From Sphingomonas alpina (GTDB taxonomy: Bacteria; Pseudomonadota; Alphaproteobacteria; Sphingomonadales; Sphingomonadaceae), in NCBI RefSeq assembly GCF_014490665.1, contig NZ_CP061038.1:3286001-3350000 (forward strand): a DNA stretch of 64,000 nt, read 5' to 3'. Positions 33,206 through 42,250 of the stretch are shown here, piece by piece. Every line of letters starts with the position of its first letter. Position 1 is the stretch's first letter. A program made the translations under genes and the position numbers. The notes beneath the pieces were generated by a model, which saw nothing but the letters and a program-made list of their open reading frames with translations, made no database searches and had not been told where the DNA came from.

Positions 33206-33442
33206 TCAGGTCCCGCCCGCTGCGCGCTTCTTGCGGTATTCCAGCGCGGGCAAGCCGCCCCAGCCCCAATTGTCGGTATCGACTTCCTCAATGACGACAA
33301 AGGTCGATTCCAGCGGCTTGTGCAGCACATCGAGCAGCAGCTGGCTGACGCCGGCGATCAGTTTCGCCTTTTCTTCCGCCGTGACGGAAGCGCGCCCGGG
33401 GCCGGATCCTTCGCGCGTGACCTGGATGGTGACGATCGGCAT
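33206..33442 (-). CDS. 4-oxalocrotonate tautomerase-like protein
   Basis: A 78-residue protein starting MPIVTIQVTREG; Pro right after the initiator Met is the catalytic base of the tautomerase superfamily. The helix AKLIAGVSQLLLDVL and the strand STFVVIEEVDTDNWGWGG also fit. It lies 12 bases after the SDR gene and is likely in the same operon, perhaps acting on the same small ketone or enol substrate. Confidence 0.85.
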   Translation of the reverse strand: MPIVTIQVTREGSGPGRASVTAEEKAKLIAGVSQLLLDVLHKPLESTFVVIEEVDTDNWGWGGLPALEYRKKRAAGGT

Positions 33443-33454
33443 GACATCCTCCTC

Positions 33455-34165
33455 TTAGTGGCCGGCGCTCTGGCCGCCATCGACATGGAGAATCTCGCCG
33501 GTCACGAAGGCGGCGGATTCGAGATAGAGGATTGCGTCGACGATATCGCGGATCTCGCCCATGCGCTTGACCGGGTGGAGCCCGGCCAGGAACTCATGGG
33601 TTTCCGGCGCGTGCATCGGGGTCTTGATCACGCCGGGCGACACGGCGTTCACCCGGATGCCGCGCGTGGCATATTCGATGGCCAGCGCTTTGGTCGCGGA
33701 ATTGATCCCACCCTTGGTCAGATTGGCGAGCAGGGTCGGAACGCCGGCAATCGCCTGATCGGTCAGGCTGGTCGTGATGTTGACGATATGACCGGCTTCC
33801 TGCTTCAGCATCTCGGCGGCGACGCGCTGCGAGATATGGAACACGCCGGCGACGTTGGTCGATATCGCCGCGGAAAAATCCTCGATCGTGTAGTCGGTGA
33901 ACGGCTTGGCCAGGAAGATGCCGGCGCTGTTGACCAGCGTGTCGATGCGCCCGAAGCGCGACAGGGCTTCGGCGACGACGCGCTCGGCCGTCGCGGGGTC
34001 GCCAATATCGCCAGCGACCGCGACGATGTCGGGATCGCTGCCCTGCCGGATCGAACGCGATGTTGCGACGACGCGGTAATTCCGGTCGCGATACGCCTTG
34101 ACCACTGCGGCGCCGATGCCTTGCGATGCGCCTGTGACGATGGCGACTTTTTGTTGATTGCTCAT
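33455..34165 (-). CDS. SDR family protein lacking the catalytic Tyr
   Basis: A 236-residue Rossmann-fold protein with TGASQGIGAAVV (cofactor loop), DTLVNSAGIF, ITTSLTDQA and RVNAVSPGVIKTPM. The usual YxxxK active site reads ANLTK, so the Tyr is replaced by Ala while the Lys remains. It may bind NAD(P) without ordinary SDR reduction, or use another base. It lies between a LysR gene upstream and the tautomerase gene downstream. Confidence 0.85.
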   Translation of the reverse strand: MSNQQKVAIVTGASQGIGAAVVKAYRDRNYRVVATSRSIRQGSDPDIVAVAGDIGDPATAERVVAEALSRFGRIDTLVNSAGIFLAKPFTDYTIEDFSAAISTNVAGVFHISQRVAAEMLKQEAGHIVNITTSLTDQAIAGVPTLLANLTKGGINSATKALAIEYATRGIRVNAVSPGVIKTPMHAPETHEFLAGLHPVKRMGEIRDIVDAILYLESAAFVTGEILHVDGGQSAGH

Positions 34166-34313
34166 GATCTGCCTCGATGATTACCCAGCGAGCGATAGTG
34201 CCGCTGGCGGCCTGTCCGGGCCGGTGACTCTCATTTAGAGTCGATCATGGATCGGCAGAATATTCGTCGTACGACGATCACTCTTCCTAAAAACGCAATA
34301 ATAATGAAAGCGC

Positions 34314-35249
34314 CTAGGGCCGGAACGCGCCGGCTTCGGCGGAGAGCCGCGCGAACTCAGCGCGCAACCGGGGGGCGGCGAAATCGACGAATGCGCGAAC
34401 CTTGGGCACCAGGGTGCGACCATTCGGCAGCACCAGATGGACCGGCAGCGGCGGTGGCTCGGCATCGCGCAGCACGATCTGCAGCGATCCGTCCAGCACC
34501 CGCTCCGCCACATGATAGGTATAGAGCCGCGTCACGCCATGACCGCCGACCGCCGAGGCAAGCGCTGCCCTGACGCTGTTGACGACCAGCCGCGGCTTGA
34601 AGTGGACCGATCGCGCAACCGACGCGCCCGGCGCCGGCGGGAAGACCCAGCTGTCATGGCCGAAATGCGTGGTGGTGACGATGCGGTGTCGGGCCAGATC
34701 GCCCGGCTCGACGATGCGCGGATGCGCCGCCAGATAGCGCGGCGACGCGACGATCACGCGCTTCACATCGCCGCCGACGCGGATCGCAACCAGTGACGAA
34801 TCCGGAAGTTCGCCAACGCGCAGCGCGATATCGACACCTTCCTCGACCAGATTGGCGTGACGGTCGAGCAGGACCAGATTCACCGAGACCGCCGGGAATG
34901 CCTCCAGATAGGCATCGACGATCGGGCGCAGGATTTCCTCGCCGCTGATCGGCGGAGCAGTGATGGTGAGCGTCCCACGCGGCGCAGCGCGCTCATCCGC
35001 GGCGGACAAATCGGCTTCTTCCAGGTCGACCAGCACGCGCCGGCAGGCGGCGGCATAGCGCTCCCCCGCTTCGCTGAGTTTCATCGTGCGCGTGGTGCGG
35101 TGAAGCAGTTCGGCTCCGACATGCGCCTCCAGAAAGGCGATCGCGCGGCTGACCGCAGCCGGCGACCGCCCGAGCCGCCGCCCCGCGCCGGCCAGGCTGC
35201 CTTCGTCAAGCGCGGCGATGAACACCTTCATCGCTTCGATCCGGTCCAT
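34314..35249 (-). CDS. LysR family transcriptional regulator
   Basis: A 311-residue regulator: N-terminal winged HTH (MDRIEAMKVFIAALDEGSLAGAGRRLGRSPAAVSRAI, about 1-60) and a periplasmic-binding-like effector domain (about 90-300). ATG 35249 is preferred to a longer ORF. It points the same way as the SDR and tautomerase genes downstream (148-base gap), which it may control. Confidence 0.93.
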   Translation of the reverse strand: MDRIEAMKVFIAALDEGSLAGAGRRLGRSPAAVSRAIAFLEAHVGAELLHRTTRTMKLSEAGERYAAACRRVLVDLEEADLSAADERAAPRGTLTITAPPISGEEILRPIVDAYLEAFPAVSVNLVLLDRHANLVEEGVDIALRVGELPDSSLVAIRVGGDVKRVIVASPRYLAAHPRIVEPGDLARHRIVTTTHFGHDSWVFPPAPGASVARSVHFKPRLVVNSVRAALASAVGGHGVTRLYTYHVAERVLDGSLQIVLRDAEPPPLPVHLVLPNGRTLVPKVRAFVDFAAPRLRAEFARLSAEAGAFRP

Positions 35250-35343
35250 GGTCTTTCTCCGCACGACAAGGATATGGCCTTTGCGCGCCTTGTCGACGCC
35301 TGCGATAGCGGGTTCTTCACCTAGCCGGGACAAGGAAGCGGTG

Positions 35344-35679
35344 ATGGCGGTCCTTCGCATGATTTTCCTGCTCGTCGCGGCATTATGCTGGGCCAATGCG
35401 CTGATCATCGCCGGCAATGGTGCTGTGATGAGCGATGGCAGCGCGGTGCTGCTGATCAGCCTGACGGTGGCCATGGTCTACGCCCTGATCGGCACGCTGA
35501 CCTTCTTCACTCAACTCTATCTGATGCGCGTTTTGAATCAGGCGCGCGATGCCGCTGCGCCACTGCGGAGGCTGACACTGTGCCTCGTGCTTGGCGCGTT
35601 GAGCGTCGGGCTGGTCATGCTGCTCTCGCTCTCGGCGATCGCGCAGCGCATCGGCGAAGGGGTGGCGATCTTCGGATAG
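35344..35679 (+). CDS. Small membrane protein
   Basis: A 111-residue protein with three hydrophobic segments (about 5-25, 35-60, 76-98) and ends short and soluble. No family recognised. It is divergent from the LysR gene, with 94 bases between the starts, and 52 bases ahead of the acetyltransferase. Confidence 0.65.
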   Translation: MAVLRMIFLLVAALCWANALIIAGNGAVMSDGSAVLLISLTVAMVYALIGTLTFFTQLYLMRVLNQARDAAAPLRRLTLCLVLGALSVGLVMLLSLSAIAQRIGEGVAIFG

Positions 35680-35731
35680 CGGTTTGCGATATGAGCCGGC
35701 CTGCCGTACCGGCCGGCGAAAGGAGACCTTC

Positions 35732-36232
35732 GTGGCCCATGGCCTGATCATCCGCACCGCGACACTGGACGACTGGCCGGCGATCTGGCCGATCATGCGG
35801 GCGGTCGCCGCGGCAGGGGACACCTATACCTATCCGGTCGACCTCGATGAGCCGGCCGGACAAACGCTGTGGATGGTGCCGCCGTCGGGGCGGACGATGG
35901 TGGCGGTCGATGCGGCGGGGCCGATCCTCGGCACGGCAAAGGTGACGCGCAATCAGGCCGGGCCGGGCAGCCATGTCGCCAATGCCAGCTTCATGGTCGC
36001 ACCGGCGGGGCGCGGGCGTGGCGTCGGGCGGGCGCTGGGCGAAGCGGCGATCGACTGGGCGCGGTCGGCCGGATTCCGCGCGATGCAGTTCAACGCGGTA
36101 GTGTCGACCAATGAGCCCGCCATATATCTGTGGCAATCGCTTGGGTTCGAGATCGTCGGCGTGGTGCCGGGCGCGTTCGCGCATCCGGTGCATGGCGATG
36201 TGGCGCTGAACGTGATGCATCGCTGGCTGTGA
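35732..36232 (+). CDS. GNAT family N-acetyltransferase
   Basis: A 166-residue protein with the acetyl-CoA loop PAGRGRGVGRALGEAAIDWAR and the later FEIVGVVPGAFAHPVHG of GNAT enzymes. The initiator is GTG 35732, after an AAAGGAGA ribosome site. The substrate is unknown. The 161 bases downstream hold no gene. Confidence 0.88.
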   Translation: MAHGLIIRTATLDDWPAIWPIMRAVAAAGDTYTYPVDLDEPAGQTLWMVPPSGRTMVAVDAAGPILGTAKVTRNQAGPGSHVANASFMVAPAGRGRGVGRALGEAAIDWARSAGFRAMQFNAVVSTNEPAIYLWQSLGFEIVGVVPGAFAHPVHGDVALNVMHRWL

Positions 36233-36393
36233 GGCACATCACCGGTGACGGGGCGGCAGAAGATCCGGGCCGAGGGGAGCGCGCTATCCGAGAGGGCGGC
36301 GGCCGCTTGACGGAGGCTGGCGGGTTGTGGAGGTTCGACAAAGGACAAGCCGGGCGCTGACCCGAGTACCGAAACACGCAGCGGAGAGAGCGG

Positions 36394-37512
36394 ATGATCC
36401 TGTCCCTGATGGCGATACTTGCAGCCGCTACGGCGCAGGCGGATGCGCGCGCCGCCCCTACCCCCGTCCCGGCTCCGACCGCCCCGCCCGCCCCCAGGCC
36501 CCGGACCGGCCCGTTGCGGCTGAACGATATCAGTGTGGTCGGCACGCATAACAGTTACAAGTTAGCGATGCCGGAGCAGACCATGAAGCTGGTACGCGCG
36601 GTGAGCCCGGCGATCGCGGAGTCGCTCGATTATGCGCACCGGCCGCTTGCCGAGCAGCTCGACGCGGGGGCGCGGCAGATCGAGCTCGACGTAAATTACG
36701 ACCCCAAGGGCGGGCATTATGCCCGGGGGTCGAAGGACCCGGCGCTGCTGCGCCCCGGGTTCAAGGTGCTGCATGTCCCGGGCATCGATAATTCGAGCAG
36801 TTGCGTGCTGCTGACCGAGTGCCTGACGATCCTCAAGCGCTGGTCGGACGCGCATCCGCAGCACGTGCCGATCATGCTGATGTTCAACGCCAAGGACGAG
36901 CAGCTCGCCGCGCGCGGCGGGATCAATGCGCTACCGTTCGATGATGCCGCCTGGGACGCGCTCGATGCCGAGATCCGCTCGGTACTGCCGGCGGGCAAGC
37001 TGATCGTGCCCGACCAGGTGCAGGGGAAATATCCGACGCTGCGCGACGCGGTGCGCGCCGGCAACTGGCCGACACTGGCCAGATCGCGCGGAAAATTCCT
37101 GTTCACACTGGACGAGACGCCGGACAAGGTCGCAGCCTATCGCGGCGCGCGAAAATCGCTCGAGGGCCGGATATTCTTCATCAGTACCGACGAGGACTCG
37201 CCCGCCGCCGCCTATCTGACGATCAACGATCCGATCGCGGACGGGCCACGCATCGCACGCGACGTCGCCGCGGGCTATCTGGTGCGCACCCGCGCCGATG
37301 CCGATACCAGGGAAGCGCGCGTCAATGACACAAAGCGGCGCGAGGCGGCATTGGCCAGCGGCGCACAATATGTCTCGACCGATTATCTGTGGCCCGATGC
37401 GCGCTTTGCCGGGGGCTATACGGTGCGGTTGCCCGGCGGGGTCGTCGCGCGGTGCAGCCCGGTGCGGGAGCGGACCGGCTGCGCAGGCGAGGATGTGGAG
37501 CGGAAGCGGTAG
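36394..37512 (+). CDS. Ca2+-dependent PI-PLC-like exported phospholipase
   Basis: A 372-residue protein with signal peptide (to about residue 17), a Pro-rich linker, then a TIM-barrel phospholipase C domain. VVGTHNSYKLAMPEQ and RQIELDVNYDP carry the catalytic His and metal-binding residues of the family related to calcium-dependent PI-PLC (PF16670-like). It probably hydrolyses a phospholipid head group outside the cytoplasm; the natural lipid is unknown in bacteria of this kind. Confidence 0.8.
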   Translation: MILSLMAILAAATAQADARAAPTPVPAPTAPPAPRPRTGPLRLNDISVVGTHNSYKLAMPEQTMKLVRAVSPAIAESLDYAHRPLAEQLDAGARQIELDVNYDPKGGHYARGSKDPALLRPGFKVLHVPGIDNSSSCVLLTECLTILKRWSDAHPQHVPIMLMFNAKDEQLAARGGINALPFDDAAWDALDAEIRSVLPAGKLIVPDQVQGKYPTLRDAVRAGNWPTLARSRGKFLFTLDETPDKVAAYRGARKSLEGRIFFISTDEDSPAAAYLTINDPIADGPRIARDVAAGYLVRTRADADTREARVNDTKRREAALASGAQYVSTDYLWPDARFAGGYTVRLPGGVVARCSPVRERTGCAGEDVERKR

Positions 37513-37664
37513 GGCGTGCCGCCGGCTTCGTTCAAAGGTCCCGATGAGGAGATACCGGCGTAACGACTGGACATGTAACCCTATTTGCGAGATCGTCATG
37601 GACAGGCCCGCCACCCGACCATATGGTCCGGCGAGTTTTCGCACCGGCCGGCAGGAGGTCATCG

Positions 37665-38519
37665 ATGGGACGCCTTCGCCCCCTGTCCGCGCAGGAGCGC
37701 TCGCTTGCCGGCAGCGTCTACGGCACCAGCCTGCCCTATGATCGCGTCTATATCTCCGACTGGAAGATCGGCAGCACCGCGGTCACGCTGGCCGGGGTCA
37801 ACCTTGCCGACGGGCGCTTTATCTATCGGATCTGCTGGCCGCAGGGCTTTCTCAACATCATGAACTCGCTGGCGTCGCGCACGACGCTGATCCACGAGCT
37901 CTGCCACGTCTGGCAGGGGCATCATGGCGTGTGGCCGACCTTCTATATGGGCCAGTCGATCCTCGACCAGATCGAGGAGGGCGTGCGCGACATCATCAAG
38001 AAGCGCGAATACCGCAGATGGGACGAGCATCGCTCCGGCGCCTATACGCTGCATGGCGACGACTGGGGCAAGAAGTGGAGCGAGTTCGGCGTCGAGCAAC
38101 AGGCCTCGCTGGTCGAGAGCTGGTTCCTGAGCGAGCCCGACCGCCGGCGGCTGAAATGGGATTTCGGGCCCGGCGTGATCGGCGGCGGCGCGTCCCCACT
38201 CGACCCGCGCTTCCCCTATATCCGCGACGTGATCCGGGTCGGCAAGCGCCAGGCCCCCTATCGCGCGCTGGTCACCAGCCTGACTCCGGGCGGCGACCCG
38301 GCGATCAAGGCGATCCAGGAACGGCTGGTCGCGCTCGGCTATCTTGAGCCGCGCTATGCCGATGGCCTGATCGGGCGCAAGCGCAGCGCCACGCTGGACG
38401 CGGTCGCCGAGTTCCAGAAGCGCAACAGCCTGAAGGCCGATCGCGACCTGGGCGGCCCGAACAGCGAGACGCGCCGGCGCCTGGCGCTGCCGATCGGGCA
38501 GCTGATCGCCGCGCCATGA
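37665..38519 (+). CDS. Vgr-related zincin with C-terminal peptidoglycan-binding domain
   Basis: A 284-residue protein with the N-terminus of Vgr-related/DUF4157-like proteins (LSAQERSLAGSVYG), an HExxH site in LIHELCHVWQGHH (residues 77-81), and a C-terminal PG_binding_1 domain (about 206-275, KAIQERLVALGYL). No signal peptide is visible, so export would need a dedicated route. ATG 37665 follows AGGAGG. The stop overlaps the lipoprotein start (ATGA), so the two are coupled. Confidence 0.75.
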   Translation: MGRLRPLSAQERSLAGSVYGTSLPYDRVYISDWKIGSTAVTLAGVNLADGRFIYRICWPQGFLNIMNSLASRTTLIHELCHVWQGHHGVWPTFYMGQSILDQIEEGVRDIIKKREYRRWDEHRSGAYTLHGDDWGKKWSEFGVEQQASLVESWFLSEPDRRRLKWDFGPGVIGGGASPLDPRFPYIRDVIRVGKRQAPYRALVTSLTPGGDPAIKAIQERLVALGYLEPRYADGLIGRKRSATLDAVAEFQKRNSLKADRDLGGPNSETRRRLALPIGQLIAAP

Positions 38520-39073
38520 TCCGCCGCCTGTCGATCCTCCTGGCGACGGTCGCACTGACCGCCTGCACCCCGGAAAAGGCCGGCCCGATGGCGCCAGTCG
38601 CCGACCCCGGCATCACGATCGCGAAGGACGGCAAGGGAAGCCCGGCCGCGCAGCTGGCGGCGGGCCCGCTCTCGCTGACCGTCAGCGGCCGCTGGGCCGA
38701 CCGCGGCTCGCAGACATTGCTGCTGCGCTATCACAATGGCGCCGCCACGCCGGTCAGCATTACCATCACCGGATTGACGCTGGACCGCGCGGCGCAGCGC
38801 ATGCCCCTGCGCTCGGTCACCGACGTCACTGCGGCGGACAGCCCGACCTACAATCCCGACACCGATTCCGCGGCGCTGTTCAGTGTCGAGAGTCCGGGCA
38901 TTGTGCGCGCGCTGACCGTGGCGCCCGGCGCGACGCGGACCATCACCGCCGAGTTCGGGCCGCCGGCAGCGAACCCGGCGGTCGCGGCCGGCCAGACCTT
39001 CACCGCGCGGGTCGCGGTGCCCGGCCGCGCCGTGCCGATCCGCTTCACGACGAAAACCGATAGCTGGTTCTGA
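38516..39073 (+). CDS. Lipoprotein coupled to the zincin gene
   Basis: A 185-residue lipoprotein with signal and lipobox ALTAC (Cys near residue 17), then a beta-rich domain (ITGLTLDRAAQRMP, VAPGATRTITAEFG). No family recognised. It overlaps the upstream zincin gene, so it could be a partner or a protective protein for it. Confidence 0.65.
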   Translation: MIRRLSILLATVALTACTPEKAGPMAPVADPGITIAKDGKGSPAAQLAAGPLSLTVSGRWADRGSQTLLLRYHNGAATPVSITITGLTLDRAAQRMPLRSVTDVTAADSPTYNPDTDSAALFSVESPGIVRALTVAPGATRTITAEFGPPAANPAVAAGQTFTARVAVPGRAVPIRFTTKTDSWF

Positions 39074-39118
39074 GCCGGCGCTGCGGCCGCGACGGCGCAC
39101 AATTGAGGACGGAGCAGG

Positions 39119-39631
39119 TTACTCGCGCAACAATTCGCGGCAATTTGGATCATTGGCAATATTATTAAATACGTAATTATTATATTGCTCGGAATATATT
39201 TCCATATTTTTGTTCTGATCCATGCAGACATCCTCATCCGGATGAGCCATTTTATACCTGATTCCCTCCAAAGATCCGATTCCCGTAACATCTATTTTAC
39301 ATTTTTTTATAAGTTTTTCGTCGCTATTTATAATATTTGTCCAGATACTCGAATATTTATAGTCGTGCGGGGTCCGGTATCCCGCAGCCTTACTTGGAAT
39401 GACTATCAATATTCGCCTACCATTTTTCATATGATTTTCAGCATCTCTCACCGCATTCCACGGCTTCCGCAAATCCAGAAACTGTCCTTCACCAAAGTTA
39501 AACAATATCGGGCATTTTTTATTTTCTTCCTTAATCTGCCGCTCCGATTTCCTGGAATGATCTGCACAAGACACGGAAAATAAGACAGGTAAAAACGCGA
39601 TAGCGCCTTGTGCTATCTTCATTATTCTCAT
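39119..39631 (-). CDS. AT-rich lipoprotein, candidate immunity protein
   Basis: A 170-residue protein with a lipoprotein-type signal (LFSVSCAD), then a soluble, Lys/Asn-rich domain with two to four Cys. The base composition is clearly lower in G+C than the neighbours, and codon choice is unlike the rest of the window. ATG 39631 follows GGAGGT. It is directly downstream of the HELGH toxin-like gene (61-base gap in the longer ORF, 104 from the chosen start), the layout of a toxin-immunity pair. No family recognised. Confidence 0.6.
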   Translation of the reverse strand: MRIMKIAQGAIAFLPVLFSVSCADHSRKSERQIKEENKKCPILFNFGEGQFLDLRKPWNAVRDAENHMKNGRRILIVIPSKAAGYRTPHDYKYSSIWTNIINSDEKLIKKCKIDVTGIGSLEGIRYKMAHPDEDVCMDQNKNMEIYSEQYNNYVFNNIANDPNCRELLRE

Positions 39632-39734
39632 GACAGTACCTCCATACACTCTCTCCGGCATCACATCCTGCAAGAAAAGCTTAACTCATTTGCGAATTTT
39701 ATAATTACTCCATAAGCGTAAAATCGTCAGATTT

Positions 39735-41159
39735 TCACTTATTTTTCTCATATACGTCATAAAATGGCCTCCAATGCCTCTCCAAAAGGTATGATTTTCT
39801 TGGAATTACATTCAGCTCCGCTCTCAAGGCATTTTCAACATACTTCACACTATCGCCCATCGTATTTGGCAGCATAGTATCGATAATCGTCTTTTGTTCT
39901 GGTTTGGACATTTTCACAAATTCACTCATGGCCGGCCAATTGGCGCCCCTCATCTTTGCCGGATCCGAATAACCGAGGATCGAATGGCCAAGTTCATGAG
40001 CAACAGCGATGGCCAGCCGATACGTTTGAGGGATATCTTTGGGAAGATCCTCAACCTCCCCCACCTGCCGAAAATTGAATAATATCGCACTCCCCTCCCC
40101 AGACACTGCCTGCGTCTCGCCAACCGGGCTCAAAACGACCTTCTGCCGGGCTCCTTTATACGCCATGTTCAAGAGCAGCCTCTGTCCGACACCAGTGCCG
40201 ACAAGAAGCCTGAGGCTCGCGATCAGGTTTCTGTGCGCTTCCGCGCGGAGCGGATTATTCGAGGTGAAATCGCGGCTATATTCGATCTGGAAATAGCGCG
40301 AGATAATGTCGTCCGCTTTTCCCTGTGTGATCAGCTTTTCCAGCTCCTTCTTCCTGCGCCCGGAAGGAAGGAGGGTATTTTCGATAATGTCATTATCGAA
40401 CGGGATCAGGTTGCGCTGATAGGCCATGTCCTTCGGCCCAAGCCTGATCTTGTTATAATCCTTTGCCGGCTTTGCCGACCGACCATAAATGCCGCCTGCA
40501 TTGCCGCGCTGTGCCGTTTCGGGCGGCTGTCTCTCGGCGCCGGAGTCCAGTGCGTACACTGGCGGCGGATTGCCGAACCCGGTGTCGAACCGAGCCTGGC
40601 CGGCAGATGCCCCGGCGTCCAGCCCGGACGGGGTCGATACGGATCGGGGATCTTCGCGCGTGAATATGGCGGCGTCATGCAAGCGCGGTGGCGCCATGTC
40701 GCCATTCAGCGGATCGGACGCCGGTTTTTGCCACACAGCGTCCTGCGCGGCCGGACGCCACACGCCCAAGGCGCGCGCCGCGCGGGTCAGCGCTTCGTCG
40801 ATCTCCGCATCGGTCGCCATGCGCTTGTCGCCGGTCAGAACCTGCAGGTCGGTCATCATGCGCGAATAGAGCTGCATCCTGATGCGGCGCTGCGCCGCGC
40901 CGGCGTCATCGGCATCAGGCGCCATCGGCGGTGTCATGGCCGGGGTCACCGAAGGCCCGGGGGAAGGCGCGGCCGTTTCGCCCGGCTGGTCCGCCATGGC
41001 GGGGTCGGCAGGTGCGATATCGGCCAGGTCATCGCCGACCGGATCCCCGGCCGGTGCGGGGGTGTCGGTGTCCGCCACCGGCAGATCCGCGGGCTCGATC
41101 GGATCAGCCGACGGATCCTGGTCGAAGTGTTGCTGCACCTGTATCTCCTGCAATCCCAT
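39735..41159 (-). CDS. Candidate polymorphic toxin with C-terminal M91-like metalloprotease
   Basis: A 474-residue protein. Residues 1-95 are Pro/Ala/Asp-rich and probably disordered; 90-250 look like a trafficking or linker region; the last about 200 are the toxin-like domain with AHELGHS (HELGH 388-392) and YVENALRAELNVIPRKSY (Glu near 442), resembling the NleD/M91 family. The C-terminal third is AT-rich, the N-terminal part GC-rich, as in recombining toxin tips. No signal peptide. A lipoprotein gene follows. Confidence 0.7.
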   Translation of the reverse strand: MGLQEIQVQQHFDQDPSADPIEPADLPVADTDTPAPAGDPVGDDLADIAPADPAMADQPGETAAPSPGPSVTPAMTPPMAPDADDAGAAQRRIRMQLYSRMMTDLQVLTGDKRMATDAEIDEALTRAARALGVWRPAAQDAVWQKPASDPLNGDMAPPRLHDAAIFTREDPRSVSTPSGLDAGASAGQARFDTGFGNPPPVYALDSGAERQPPETAQRGNAGGIYGRSAKPAKDYNKIRLGPKDMAYQRNLIPFDNDIIENTLLPSGRRKKELEKLITQGKADDIISRYFQIEYSRDFTSNNPLRAEAHRNLIASLRLLVGTGVGQRLLLNMAYKGARQKVVLSPVGETQAVSGEGSAILFNFRQVGEVEDLPKDIPQTYRLAIAVAHELGHSILGYSDPAKMRGANWPAMSEFVKMSKPEQKTIIDTMLPNTMGDSVKYVENALRAELNVIPRKSYLLERHWRPFYDVYEKNK

Positions 41160-41389
41160 GCGCGGCGGTCACCGGCATGTCGCGGGAGGATTAGCGGCGG
41201 GACGGAAATGTTGAATCGGGGCGGGAGATCGGTGCCGATAAGGCGTGAACCGATACGCGCGCCATGGGGACGCCGCGGCGTGTCCGGTTACGGGGAATCC
41301 TGCAGGAATCTTACCCCATGTTGCGGGCGTGCTGCGGGACGATCGGGATATGGCGGCGGCGAGCCTTTGGTTGTTGTTTTGCCAGCCAT

Positions 41390-41453
41390 CAGAAAGAGCG
41401 GGACGGCGTTTCGTCCGGCCGCACGCCGCCATAAGCGGACGGCGGATTGAATC
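41390..41453 (+). repeat. AAAGAGCGGGAC element, copy 3
   Basis: GAAAGAGCGGGAC, then GGCGTTTCGTCCGGCCG, then GATTGAATC, related to copies at 28334-28415 and 33090-33162. GGACG and CGTCC form a short hairpin. The stretch 41160-41757 holds no convincing gene besides this element. Confidence 0.55.
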
Positions 41454-41757
41454 AGGGCCGGCACCGGATTTTGATGCGGCATCCGCAACCAGGCCCATGC
41501 CAATGCTATACCGCAACTGCGCGTACATAACAAGAACATCCTTGACCGCGCGTCGTTCGGTTGCGACCCGTTTCCTTGCGTCCGGGATCTGCACTGGCCT
41601 TGGCGGCCGGAAGGGTTCGCGCCTATGGGTGGCGCATGATGACCGCCTCCAGAACGCCGTTTTGCCGTCGCGCCCGCTGTGCCGCCGATGGTTCGAAACC
41701 AGTCGGGTCAACCGGCGATCTCCTCGTCCCGCTGGCCGCGCGCCCTGGACGGGCGGC

Positions 41758-42250
41758 ATGATGCGCTGGCCGCACCGCCTGATCGCCGCAACGATGGTGC
41801 TTGCGGTCGCGCCGGCCGTCGCCGGGCCCGGCCCGGTCTATACCCCTGTCGTCGGCAGCGCGGAGCGCGCCGCGATCCTCAAGACGCTGCACGGCGATGA
41901 CGACCCGCGATTGCGCATCACCTTCCGGCAGTTCCGTGTCTTCCATGACGGCCGGCGGGCGATCGCCTATGTCGAGGGTGACGGCGCGGTCGGCGGTTTC
42001 CAGTCGATCCTGACGCGCGACGGCAAGGCCGCATGGCGCAACGTCTGGGGCGAGGGGGGACGGCGGCAGCAACAGCTGCGTCGTTGGCGCCCGGCATTAT
42101 GCCTGGGCGGTACGGCTGATCACAGCCTATCACGTGGCGCCCGACGCGCTGTTTCCGGGCATCACCGCCCGGGCGCGTGAGCTGAAGCGCATGGCGAAGA
42201 CGGATCCCGAGCTGCAATGCGTGGGGGATCTGGACGGCGGCGAGCCGTAA
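41758..42250 (+). pseudogene. Exported protein gene broken by a frameshift in a G-run
   Basis: The first frame gives a signal peptide (LIAATMVLAVAPAVAGPGP) and a soluble domain up to WGEGG at about 42060. A sensible continuation exists only in another frame: NSCVVGARHYAWAVRLIT... to CVGDLDGGEP and TAA at 42248-42250. One extra G in the GGGGGG run (about 42055-42060) would restore one protein of about 164 residues. It may be a real disruption, phase variation or a sequencing error. No family recognised. Confidence 0.6.
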
